Assembly (NCBI GenBank): GCA_900318255.1
Contig: ONJX01000003.1
Location: forward strand, 55,317-119,316
Length of the DNA stretch: 64,000 bases
Direction: 5' to 3'
Source: an uncultured Prevotellaceae bacterium
GTDB taxonomy: Bacteria > Bacteroidota > Bacteroidia > Bacteroidales > Muribaculaceae
Both the position numbers and the translations under genes were made by a program. Positions 25,915 to 34,300 of this stretch are shown piece by piece. The notes beneath the pieces were generated by a model. That model was not told where the DNA came from. It ran no database searches and was given only the letters and a program-made list of their open reading frames with translations. The first letter of the stretch is position 1; each line of letters starts with the position of its first letter.

Positions 25915-28284
25915 TTATATTAAAACATCTTTATTACTCCAAAAATCATTATTAAAATATGTGGGTGAGTAATTATTTAACTCGTCATCTTCTTTTGGGC
26001 TTATTATATATCCATCCCGCACTTTTTCATTATTATCTAAGTTAATGCTAAATCTCTGTAACAGCCATTGAGTATTATATATAATCTCATTATTAATGCA
26101 TCCAAAATTCTCTCCTCTCTCAAAATCGTAATTACTAACAAGGCTAACAATTCTCTCATTTGAAAACTCATTAATGCACCCTTTTAACTCCTTACAAATT
26201 TCATTAGAAATTGTTTTATAATCATTATTGTTTAACTCATAATTTAAGGCGTAAAAACAAATTACATCATCTTTTTTATTAGTCACAATAAATGAAGGCT
26301 TTAAATCGCTATTATTTACTGCCATTGTGTATTTTAAATCATCGTCTAACTCATACGCTCTTATACCTATTAAATTGTTTGTTAATGTTAGTAAACTGCC
26401 GTCAAATAATTCACTCCTTATCTCTGTTAGTGTTACTTCTCTCATTGTGTCATCTAACATTACTTTTATTGTGTTATTCTCACTCTCTCTAACTAAATCG
26501 TTTAATGGCTCAATTTGCTTGTTATTTGCGCCCTGTTTGCTTGTTTGCATTATTGTGTGTTGTTGTTCCATTATTTTATTATTGTTGCTTATAATGGCTT
26601 TATTTGCGTTTATTTCTGTTATTGTTTGTTTGGTCTTTTTTGATTTGGTAAAACCTCTCGCACGTTTGTAGTCTTTTAATGCTGTTATTTTAATCTCTAT
26701 TCCATTTGTTTTAAGTAATTCTAAATTATCTTTATTACTTAATTGTGGGTTAAAATATTTGTCTATCTCTAACCATCTCTTTTCTTTTTTCTCTCGATTA
26801 ATTAAACCTCTCACTTTAATAGCCTCCCTTCGTGCGTTGAGATTATTTGCCAAACAATAGGCTTTATTAATTTTATATTTGGGTTTATGATAGTTTTTCA
26901 AATTTTGCCATTTATCCATATTTTCAAAATATGCGTTGACGGCTATCTCTGCAAGTTCATATTTGGTTATTTTGTCATTTGTGTTTACGTTGTCAATGTA
27001 GTTTTTTAGTTCGTAAACTGCATTAAACAATAAGTGTACAAATGAAATTTGTGGATATATGAGCCTTCGCAATATCAAGTTAATAAATAACCTTCTCCTT
27101 CTCCCTTGTCCATCTTTGCATTTCTCTATTTTTGTAATTCTATAGGTGTCGCCGTTGCATTTCTCAACTTCTTCATAATGCCATTTGCGTTTTATCTCCA
27201 TATAGTTCTCCGGTACTAAATAATATAAATCATCATCGTTATATTGAACATTAGTATATTCATAACTTGGAAATGTGCTAATATAGTCATGTACTAAATC
27301 ATTAATACTCTCATTATAATAATCATTAATAAAAACACTATCATTTAATGAGGACGCTATAGTCTTATAATGTTCTTCTTCTTTTTTTATTATATATCTA
27401 TCCCGTCCTCCTTCAATGAGTTTATTAATACTCTTATTGAACATATCATGAATGTAATTACCATGTACGTTTTTTTCATTATTGAGATTAGCATGATAGT
27501 TAATGTTACTTGAACTATCGTTATCATGGCTAATTATATATCTATAGCGTCCTCCTATGTTATCATTGTTTTCACCGCTTATTATATGTCCATCTTGCGG
27601 TTTTTCGTTTGTGCTTATTATATATCCATCTGATACTTTATTACCATTGTTAATTATATCTCTATCATGCACTTTTTCAACCTCTGCATTTAGGTTGTTA
27701 TGGGTGGTAATTTTGTATCTCTCGCATAACCATTTTAAGCAATAAACATTACCTTCTTTATACTCAAAATTCTCTGTCCCATTTCCCGCAAATTGTTGGT
27801 TAAGTTTGTTTGCGTTGTTGTCTATTTCTATCGTACCATTGTCAAAATAGCAAACAATTTCATTAGATAAATTTGCGTATATCTCTTTGTAAATCTCACT
27901 ACTCATTAACTCATCGACCACGTATAAAGCTCTATATCTATACCCCTTTATCTTGTTGTTTTGGGTGGTATAAGTTATAGATGGTTTTATCTCCGTTGAG
28001 GTCATTATATCATTGAATTTCTCAAATGATATCGTTGTGTGGTCGATGTCAATCGCCACTACTTGACTACCTTTGTAGTTACAATTCAATCGCTCTTTAT
28101 AGTTGAATGTGTCACCATTGTGCACAAATAGATGGGCAAAAGCATAACCTTCGCCTAATGCGTTAATAAATTGTGGGATTGTTGTTGTTGTTTCTCGATA
28201 GGATATTTTAGCCCATATCCCTTTTTGGTTTTTGTCTATTTTTGTTGTGGATAGACTAACCGGAATTCTAAAATTTTCTTTCAT
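25915..28284 (-). CDS. Primase-like replication protein of the element, 789 residues, duplicated domain
   Basis: The N-terminal about 200 residues carry what looks like an archaeo-eukaryotic-primase-type core: AIDID (D79, D81), SITYTT near 102, YRYRALYVVDE (115-125) and NQQFAGNG (162-169). A linker (about 205-330) contains repeated D/R-x-Y/H-I-I-S motifs. A basic helical region follows (RRRRLFINLILRRLIYPQ, then a helix-turn-helix-like ITALKDYKRARGFT). The last about 170 residues repeat the N-terminal pattern in degenerate form (LKPSFIVTNKKD, then CFYALNYEL, then TQWLLQRFSI) without the acidic motif. It probably starts element replication by making primers or binding the origin. The family assignment is inference from motifs. 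Confidence 0.7.
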   Translation of the reverse strand: MKENFRIPVSLSTTKIDKNQKGIWAKISYRETTTTIPQFINALGEGYAFAHLFVHNGDTFNYKERLNCNYKGSQVVAIDIDHTTISFEKFNDIMTSTEIKPSITYTTQNNKIKGYRYRALYVVDELMSSEIYKEIYANLSNEIVCYFDNGTIEIDNNANKLNQQFAGNGTENFEYKEGNVYCLKWLCERYKITTHNNLNAEVEKVHDRDIINNGNKVSDGYIISTNEKPQDGHIISGENNDNIGGRYRYIISHDNDSSSNINYHANLNNEKNVHGNYIHDMFNKSINKLIEGGRDRYIIKKEEEHYKTIASSLNDSVFINDYYNESINDLVHDYISTFPSYEYTNVQYNDDDLYYLVPENYMEIKRKWHYEEVEKCNGDTYRITKIEKCKDGQGRRRRLFINLILRRLIYPQISFVHLLFNAVYELKNYIDNVNTNDKITKYELAEIAVNAYFENMDKWQNLKNYHKPKYKINKAYCLANNLNARREAIKVRGLINREKKEKRWLEIDKYFNPQLSNKDNLELLKTNGIEIKITALKDYKRARGFTKSKKTKQTITEINANKAIISNNNKIMEQQHTIMQTSKQGANNKQIEPLNDLVRESENNTIKVMLDDTMREVTLTEIRSELFDGSLLTLTNNLIGIRAYELDDDLKYTMAVNNSDLKPSFIVTNKKDDVICFYALNYELNNNDYKTISNEICKELKGCINEFSNERIVSLVSNYDFERGENFGCINNEIIYNTQWLLQRFSINLDNNEKVRDGYIISPKEDDELNNYSPTYFNNDFWSNKDVLI
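25997..26030 (+). repeat. Iteron-like repeat copy near the 3' end of the replication gene
   Basis: GCTTATTATATATCCATCCC (25999-26018) followed by GCACTTTTTCAT matches the cluster at 27386-27680. In the protein it encodes EKVRDGYIIS. Confidence 0.65.
27386..27680 (+). repeat. Five iteron-like TTATTATATATCYATC repeats inside the replication gene
   Basis: Copies begin near 27388, 27532, 27579, 27613 and 27651; the last four are only 33-48 bp apart. The shared core is TTATTATATATCYATC, followed by a GC-bearing end. In the protein they encode the repeated RYIIS or DGYIIS motif. Arrays like this inside or near rep genes are often the replication-origin sites bound by the initiator. Confidence 0.6.
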
Positions 28285-28330
28285 ATTTGTTAGGTGTTAA
28301 AAAATTATCTTGTTAGGTTTTTATAAAAAT

Positions 28331-28395
28331 GGGGTGGATTATTATATATGGAAACACCTAACTAAACCATATATTAATGTGGAAACATCCACCCC
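28331..28395 (-). other. Nested stem-loop upstream of the replication gene
   Basis: GGGGTGGAT (28331-28339) pairs with ATCCACCCC (28387-28395). Inside it ATATATGG (28344-28351) pairs with CCATATAT (28367-28374), and GGAAACAYC occurs twice in the loops. It lies 47-111 nt before the ATG of the replication gene. It may be a leader RNA, an attenuator or part of an origin. Confidence 0.65.
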
Positions 28396-28439
28396 TGAAA
28401 ACTTTATATCATATCTCTTTTATATCTCTTTTAATAAAA

Positions 28440-28502
28440 GGGGAGGCAAATGGTAATACTTCTTTGAACATCTTAACGGCTTGACCTTTTCAACGCCTCC
28501 CC
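28440..28502 (-). other. Second GC-rich stem-loop in the replication-gene leader
   Basis: GGGGAGGC (28440-28447) pairs with GCCTCCCC (28495-28502) across a loop of 47 nt. On the minus strand it is followed by TTTTATT. It lies just after the 81-residue gene, so it may act as terminator or attenuator between that gene and the replication gene. Confidence 0.6.
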
Positions 28503-28518
28503 AAAACAATTTAATTAC

Positions 28519-28764
28519 TTATGGACGATTCAATAACTCAATATCATTGTTATTGTTTTTCTTTTTCCTCTCATTCATTACTGCATCGTTAATCGTGTGC
28601 AAATTTTCATAGAAAAATTTAATTATATCTTCTTTTTGTTTAATCGTTTTTCTCCTCTTTTCGTTTCGCTCTTCCATTTCTTCATTACTTAATGAACGAT
28701 AGTGAGCCTTCAGTTTTTCACTTAAATTTCTTTTTTCTTCTTCTGTATGTGGTCTATTTAACAT
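28519..28764 (-). CDS. Small element protein with a NUMOD3-like DNA-binding start, 81 residues
   Basis: The N-terminal RPHTEEEKRNLSEKLKAHYR resembles the NUMOD3 motif, a short DNA-binding helix module often found in homing-type nucleases. The rest is charged and helical. No nuclease domain is present, so it may be a stand-alone DNA-binding regulator of replication or excision. That is inference. It lies between two non-coding structured stretches, upstream of the replication gene on the same strand. Confidence 0.55.
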   Translation of the reverse strand: MLNRPHTEEEKRNLSEKLKAHYRSLSNEEMEERNEKRRKTIKQKEDIIKFFYENLHTINDAVMNERKKKNNNNDIELLNRP

Positions 28765-29108
28765 TATATTTTCCTTTTTTATATAAATATCATCATCATC
28801 TAAAAAGTTATCAAGATTTTAAAAAAATATACTAATTTTTTTTTGAAGAGTCAAAAAATATTTCTCAATTACTATTTATATATGTATAAATAATAATCAT
28901 AAAACTAAACAAATATGGCAGACACTTAGCGAAGGTTAAAGAGTAATTTGAAATTCACCAATAAGGGGGGGAGGGGTGTTTTTTGGCGGTCATCCCATAG
29001 AACCGCCCCAAACTTTTCCTTCCACACAAGGCATTTTTTAGCCATCCATTTTGCCCTCTGTGTCTCAGTCTGTTATAATTAACTCTCCAAATTCACATAT
29101 TTAGACAT
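28765..29108. other. Non-coding stretch of the element with a short hairpin
   Basis: There is no convincing gene. GGCGGT (28985-28990) pairs with ACCGCC (29002-29007). A G-run (GGGGGGGAGGGG, about 28965-28976) is unusual in this AT-rich element. A motif AAAAAGTTATCA (28803-28814) recurs at about 25831-25842. Confidence 0.5.
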
Positions 29109-29140
29109 AAAAAAAACCATTGTTATGTTACTAACAATGG
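29109..29140 (-). terminator. Rho-independent terminator after the recombinase operon
   Basis: Read on the minus strand, CCATTGTTA/TAACAATGG (29117-29125 with 29132-29140) forms a 9 bp stem with a 6 nt loop. Eight T follow (29109-29116). Confidence 0.9.
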
Positions 29141-29164
29141 CTCTTACTTTTTCGCTAATGAGTG

Positions 29165-29593
29165 TTATTTGTTTTCTTCTTTTTTGTTTTCCTCATTTTT
29201 TGTTTCTTCTTTTTTGTTTTTAATTTTTTCAATTTTCTTGTTTAGTTTTTTTATCTCATTATCGTGAGCCTTCTGCAATATTGCTATTTGGTTCTCAATC
29301 TCTTTTATTTCTCGTTGATTATAATTTTCAACTGCAACGTCTATTTCTTTTATATAGTTTTGTAAATCATTTTTTAGTTTGTTTAATTCTCTACTACTGA
29401 GAAGGTCTAAAATGCTTAAAGAGTCTCCCACAAATAAAGCCTTGTTTCTGCTCTTAAAACTATTTACTCTTTTCTCTTTTTCTTCATTAGTGAGTTTTTT
29501 AAACTCTTCTCTCTTTTCGTCAGTTACTAAAACGTGTAGCCTATAGAGATTTTCCGCTCTAAGGTACATTTCTAAGTTTTTAGTTTTTGCCAT
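29165..29593 (-). CDS. Lys/Glu-rich coiled-coil protein downstream of the recombinase
   Basis: The protein has 142 residues. The N-terminal 70 are helical with some hydrophobic pattern (LSILDLLSSRELNKLKNDLQ). The C-terminal half is a long charged coiled coil (EIENQIAILQKAHDNEIKKL) ending in Lys/Glu/Asn repeats. The family is unrecognised. It follows the recombinase by 83 bp on the same strand, has its own promoter and shares its terminator. Directionality factors for serine recombinases are often small proteins encoded nearby, so this is a candidate, but there is no sequence proof. Confidence 0.6.
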   Translation of the reverse strand: MAKTKNLEMYLRAENLYRLHVLVTDEKREEFKKLTNEEKEKRVNSFKSRNKALFVGDSLSILDLLSSRELNKLKNDLQNYIKEIDVAVENYNQREIKEIENQIAILQKAHDNEIKKLNKKIEKIKNKKEETKNEENKKEENK

Positions 29594-29655
29594 AATCTAA
29601 TAATTTAAAAGTTAATATTATTGTTAATTAATTCTGTAAATTCTCAATTTCGCCA

Positions 29656-29685
29656 CAAATATACTATAATTTTTTTTTAATTCAA
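29656..29685 (-). promoter_or_regulatory. Promoter of the coiled-coil protein gene
   Basis: On the minus strand, TTG (29683-29685) is followed after 19 bp by TATATTTG (29656-29663). It overlaps the end of the recombinase gene and lies 62 bp before the ATG at 29593. Confidence 0.6.
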
Positions 29686-31287
29686 AAATTCACAATCAGA
29701 AGGCACAAAATCAGTTGTAGCAATTAGCGGTTTTAACTCATCTCCACCCATTTTGAAAAGTTTATATATTGTTCCATTAACTTTAACTTTACTTTTAGGC
29801 ATATAGACAAATTTTGCTACGTTATCCATCATTGTGGTTATTGTTATTAGTTTTTGTGTTTTACCTTTATATTCGTAGTTCTCTACTACTACGCTTTTAA
29901 TGTGTCTGTGAGTTATTTTAAATGCCTCCTCTACATTCTCATAGATGCCACTAACGGGGAGTCTTCCAAATCTAATTAATGTGCCTTGTTCGCTCATCGT
30001 AGTGAGATTGTAAAGTTTTTCATTTTGCTCTTTTAAATTAACTATCTCTTTCTCGTATTCTGCTACATCTCTTTTAATTCTCTCTTTCTCCTCTGCTTGT
30101 TCTGCTTTTGTTATCTCACCCTCAATAAACATAATCGCTATACGTTTGCGCCTTTCATCTATTTTGGCTATCTTACTCTCAAAAGTTTTTATTTTTTGGC
30201 TGTTTATTTCAATCTGTTTTTTTGCCTCCTCTGCTTTTGTCTCTGTGAAGTTATAAATGTATTCTATTTCACAAGATTTTGCCACGTGCCACACTGCAAT
30301 ATCACACCATTCTATACTTATACTCTCGCCATTTTCACAAGTTTTATAGCCTTGTAAATTTTGCCCATGATACTTGTGACCTATACATTGATAAGCACGA
30401 TTAGACGCAAACCAATGCCTTCCACATGTGGGACACACTATTAACTTACTTGATAAATTAATGTGTTTTCGTTGTTTGGTTATATCTCCTTTATGATTGT
30501 CCTTCATTTGTTTCTGCACCTTGTTATATAAGCTATCGCTTATAATACGTGGATATATTCGCTTAATCTTGTTAAATGTTGTGTAGCCTATTACGGCAGT
30601 ACTCTTTAGCATATTAGTCACAAAATGGATGCTAATAGTTTTACCTCTCATTTTATAGCCTCTATCTTGTAATTCTTTTGTTAATGTTGCTATTGAGTAT
30701 TCTCCACTTGAATAGAGGTTAAATAAATCTCTTAAAATTTTTGCCTCCTCATCGTTAACTACTATCTTGCCATCCTTATTAACACAATAGCCAAAATGCA
30801 CCCTACCACCGTTATACTTGCCTTGCAAGGCATTACGTTTTTTTGCCCTCTTGAAACGTACCTTTTTATTCTCCATCTCTTGTTTTGCCATAGTTGCAAA
30901 CAAACTAAAAGCAATCTCTATTCCTGAGTTAATTGTGCCATCTTCTTCTAATAATCGCAAATTTGGATTCTTAATTATTAACTGCACTTTATTAGCAACT
31001 AATTTGTTTTTAAATGCTAATAAAATCTCCTCATTTCTTCCTATTCTGTCAACGGCCCAGGCGTAAACGGCTTTTATATTTCCACCATCTATTAACCTAT
31101 AAACTTCTTGCATATTCTTTTTATATGCGTCATCCACTTTAATGGCACTTGCACCTGCACCACCAACAACTATAATATCACTCTCGTTAATGTCATCTGC
31201 CTTAATATAGTTAATTAACTCTTGCTTTTGACTATCCACCTCTTGAGATTTTGTGGATGTTCTAATTAATGCTATTACCTTTGCCAT
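29677..31287 (-). CDS. Large serine recombinase (integrase/excisionase of the element)
   Basis: The protein has 536 residues. The N-terminal resolvase domain (1-150) shows VIALIRTSTKSQEVDSQKQE with the likely nucleophile S11 and R9, and VYAWAVDRIGRNEEILLAF. A Recombinase domain (about 160-265) follows. Then comes a zinc ribbon with C285, C288, C301 and C317, and a coiled coil (about 350-440), which in this family controls synapsis and direction. The length and order are those of phage-type large serine integrases. The gene lies 86 bp from the right att site and points inwards, the usual place for an integrase. It very likely cut and joined the sites described here. Confidence 0.95.
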   Translation of the reverse strand: MAKVIALIRTSTKSQEVDSQKQELINYIKADDINESDIIVVGGAGASAIKVDDAYKKNMQEVYRLIDGGNIKAVYAWAVDRIGRNEEILLAFKNKLVANKVQLIIKNPNLRLLEEDGTINSGIEIAFSLFATMAKQEMENKKVRFKRAKKRNALQGKYNGGRVHFGYCVNKDGKIVVNDEEAKILRDLFNLYSSGEYSIATLTKELQDRGYKMRGKTISIHFVTNMLKSTAVIGYTTFNKIKRIYPRIISDSLYNKVQKQMKDNHKGDITKQRKHINLSSKLIVCPTCGRHWFASNRAYQCIGHKYHGQNLQGYKTCENGESISIEWCDIAVWHVAKSCEIEYIYNFTETKAEEAKKQIEINSQKIKTFESKIAKIDERRKRIAIMFIEGEITKAEQAEEKERIKRDVAEYEKEIVNLKEQNEKLYNLTTMSEQGTLIRFGRLPVSGIYENVEEAFKITHRHIKSVVVENYEYKGKTQKLITITTMMDNVAKFVYMPKSKVKVNGTIYKLFKMGGDELKPLIATTDFVPSDCEFLN

Positions 31288-31313
31288 AATGATATGTATT
31301 TGTGATTATGGCA

Positions 31314-31344
31314 CAAAGTTAATCTATATTATTGAGAAAAACAA
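31314..31344 (-). promoter_or_regulatory. Recombinase promoter beside the right att arm
   Basis: On the minus strand, TTG (31342-31344) and TAACTTTG (31314-31321) are 20 bp apart. The -33 box ends 1 bp from the att arm GAATGTATGAA (31346-31356), so recombinase bound to the end could block its own promoter. Confidence 0.6.
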
Positions 31345-31345
31345 T

Positions 31346-31388
31346 GAATGTATGAATTAATTGGTCTCTGTAACTTCGGTTGGCGTTT
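31346..31388 (+). other. attR, right junction of the element
   Basis: The arm GAATGTATGAA (31346-31356) is followed by 16 nt of element, the AC dinucleotide (31373-31374), and the host half-site TTCGGTTGGCGTTT. The TCTGTAACT core at 31367-31375 matches TCTGTTACT at 22985-22993 except for one base. Confidence 0.82.
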
Positions 31389-34300
31389 CAGCATTTGATG
31401 GCTGCACAAACTTAACTGATGTTACCTGGAATGCGATATCATGCACCAATTTCTCAAGTGCTCCGTTTGCTTCTTCAAGAAGTAAAATTAATACTTTTAC
31501 TTTTGGGAATCAGGTCCAAACCATTCCGAACTATCTTTGTTACGGATTGACCCGTCTGACATCTGTGTCTTTACCTAATACGGTGACTTCAATAGGAGCT
31601 TTCGCATTCAATGGATGCACTGGGTTGACCTCAGTAACAATACCCAACTCAGTGACAACCATTAATGGTTCGGCATTTAAGGGCTGTTCAAATTTGACTA
31701 CTGTTACTCTTGGTGATGCACTGACTTCAATCGCCAGTTATGTATTTCAAAACACTAATTTAAAAAGGATAGCTATAAGTGCCATGACACCACCTACGGT
31801 TACGGCAGATGCTTTTAGTGGACTAACGTTATCAAACATTCAATTGAGTGTACCATTTGATGCACATTATAGGTATTATTATCACAGCGTTTGGAAACAA
31901 TTCTATTATGTGCATTTATCTAGTGGCACTACAGTTGGAACTGGAGGTTTTGCCGGCTCTGGCTCAGGTACAGAATCTGACCCATACCTGATTTTCAATC
32001 CTATTCAGTTGTATAGTGTCCGCAACTTCACAGGCCATGATGGAGTGGTTTTCAAACTGATGTCAGATATTGACTTGACACAATTCCTGCAAGATAACAA
32101 TCCCACTCAAGGTTGGGAACCTATTGGTGTCCAAGACTCACCATTCAATGGCATTTTCCATGGCGAGAACCACACAATCTCAGGCATGTTCTCCAATCGT
32201 CAGTCTACAGACTATAATGGACTGTTTGGCTTTGTTGAAAATGCCACGATTGAGAATCTCACGATAAATGCTTCAACAATGAAGGGTGGCAACTATGCTG
32301 GCACATTGTGCGGTTTTGCACAATACTCAACACTCAATAATATTACAACCAACGCCACTGTTAACGGCAAGTCGCAAAGTGGCGGCTTCGTCGGGATGGC
32401 TTACAACAGCACTCTCAACAATTGCCATCACACTGGCGCTGTGACAGGCTCAGGTGATGAGGTGGGTGGTTTTGCTGGCGCTCTTACTGGGACAGTCACA
32501 GGATGTAGCCATGAAGGTAATGTCAGTGGCCAGAATTATACAGGCGGCTTTGTGGGTCACAATTCAGCAGGCTTAACCACAATCACATGCAATGCTGGCA
32601 CAGTCACTGGTGCTGATTACACTGGTGGCTTTGCTGGCGACAACTCTGGTGTGTCTTCTTCACTTATCAGCAACTACACCACAGTAACTGGTGGAGAGCG
32701 GACTGGTGGTTTTGTAGGTCATAACATAGAATCACTTTCTGATGTCACCAGTGCAGGCCAAACCGTCACTGGCGACAACTATACTGGTGGTTTCATTGGC
32801 GATAACAATGGTAATATTACCGATGCTACCAGCACATTGACAAGTGTTATTGGTGGCGAGCATAACGTTGCAGGTTTTGCAGGATATAGTAATGCTACTT
32901 TTAAGAATATTACAAGTACACTAACAGCAGTCAACACTCAATCTAATGGCTACAACAATGGTGGTTTTGTGGGTTATGCTAGGAATGCAACTATGACCAA
33001 CTGCAAATCAGAAGCCAGCATCACATCGGGATATATATTGGGTGGCTTTATTGGTCGTGTAGTTAATGGTATCATAGCTACCGATTGTTATGCTATTGGT
33101 GATGTGACTGGCAATTCTGCATCAAGCTCTCCAGTTATAGGAGGCTTTATAGGCTGGGGCCAGGGAAACATAAATTTGACCAAGTGTGGCACAATCAGCA
33201 ATGTCTCAGCCAAGGCTGACTCACAAGGGAGGTCTTTAGCTGGAGGATTAATAGGCTATTTACACGATGACAACACAACAAAAACAATTTCCAACTGCTT
33301 TGCTGTGGGTGATGTGACTGCTGCAGGCAATTATGTTGGAGGCCTTGTGGGTATGTCATGGCAGGGCAATATTGACAATAGCTACTATAGTGGCAAATTA
33401 ACAGGTACTAATTATGTCGGTGGCATTGTTGGTTCGGGCAGTACTAATAGCTTAAGTAAAAATTATGCCAATGGCTCAATTTCAGGAACACAATACGTTG
33501 GCGGTATTGCAGGTAAGATAAGCACATCAAGCTCTATCAAGAGCAGTGTGGCTGCCCAAGATGCTATAAATGCAACTAATGGAACTATTGGCCGCATTTA
33601 TGGAGCAACTGACGCAACTAGCTCAGTAGGCACTCCTGGCACCAACGAGGCCAACCGCGGCATGACCACTATGAATGTAGTATCACAAGGTCAGCAATTG
33701 ACGGTTGATGATGGCGAGCAGCATGGCACATCGGTAGGCAAGGGATTGCTCAAGTACAAGTCCACCTATCAGGGCATCAATTGGAACTTCTCGACCGACT
33801 GGACTATCCTTGAGACCGAAAGCTATCCTTATAAGCCATCGCAGTGCGCTCCTCCAGTATTTACAGGGACACTTGTTTCTGGCTCTACCAGTGTGACTGG
33901 CAAGTGTGCTTCAGGCGCAAGTGTATATGTCATCTATGACAACAACACCTATCAGGCCACTGTTAATGGGACTACATGGACTGCTATAGTTCCTGCTTTG
34001 CAGTCGGGAGCGTCTATCAAGGCTTACGCTGTAACAGAAAATCTGATCCAGTCCTACTTTGTAACTGCAACAGTAGGCTTTGAGGGCGATGGCACCGAGG
34101 ATAATCCTTATCTTATATATACTGCCGAAGACCTTGCTGGCATAAACAGCTACTCTTATTATAAGGTGATGAACGACATCGACTTGACAAGTTGGATTAA
34201 TGCAAACAGCCCGACAAATGGATGGACACCAATTGGCAAGACAGGTGGTGGCACGATGTGTCAACTCGATGGTGACGGACACACAATTAGTGGCTTGTGG

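Larger units (their letters stand above)
22993..31374. mobile_element. 8,382-bp serine-recombinase integrative element inside a surface-protein gene
   Basis: The boundaries are set by the AC dinucleotide at 22991-22992 and 31373-31374; crossing over there removes 8,382 bp and rejoins the host gene in frame. The interior is much richer in AT than its flanks. All genes lie on the minus strand: a large serine recombinase at the right end, a coiled-coil protein, a primase-like replication protein, then eight or nine small genes ending at a terminator near the left end. No capsid, terminase, relaxase or type IV secretion genes were recognised. It may be an integrative plasmid, a phage satellite or a defective remnant. 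The choice cannot be made from sequence alone. Confidence 0.88.

Noticed and set aside
27386..27680. CRISPR array
   Set aside because: Repeats are about 20 bp, irregularly spaced, lie inside a coding frame, and no cas gene is near.
31361..31372. TTG at 31361 as a true start of the downstream part
   Set aside because: It lies in element DNA just outside the att centre and only opens the frame by chance; no promoter or signal peptide follows.
22993..31374. Complete prophage or conjugative transposon
   Set aside because: No terminase, portal, capsid, tail, relaxase or secretion gene was recognised in 8.4 kb.
22993..31374. Recoded (TGA as amino acid) genetic code in the element
   Set aside because: Only one small frame has an internal TGA, and TGA ends the 173-residue gene in a coupled ATGA overlap.
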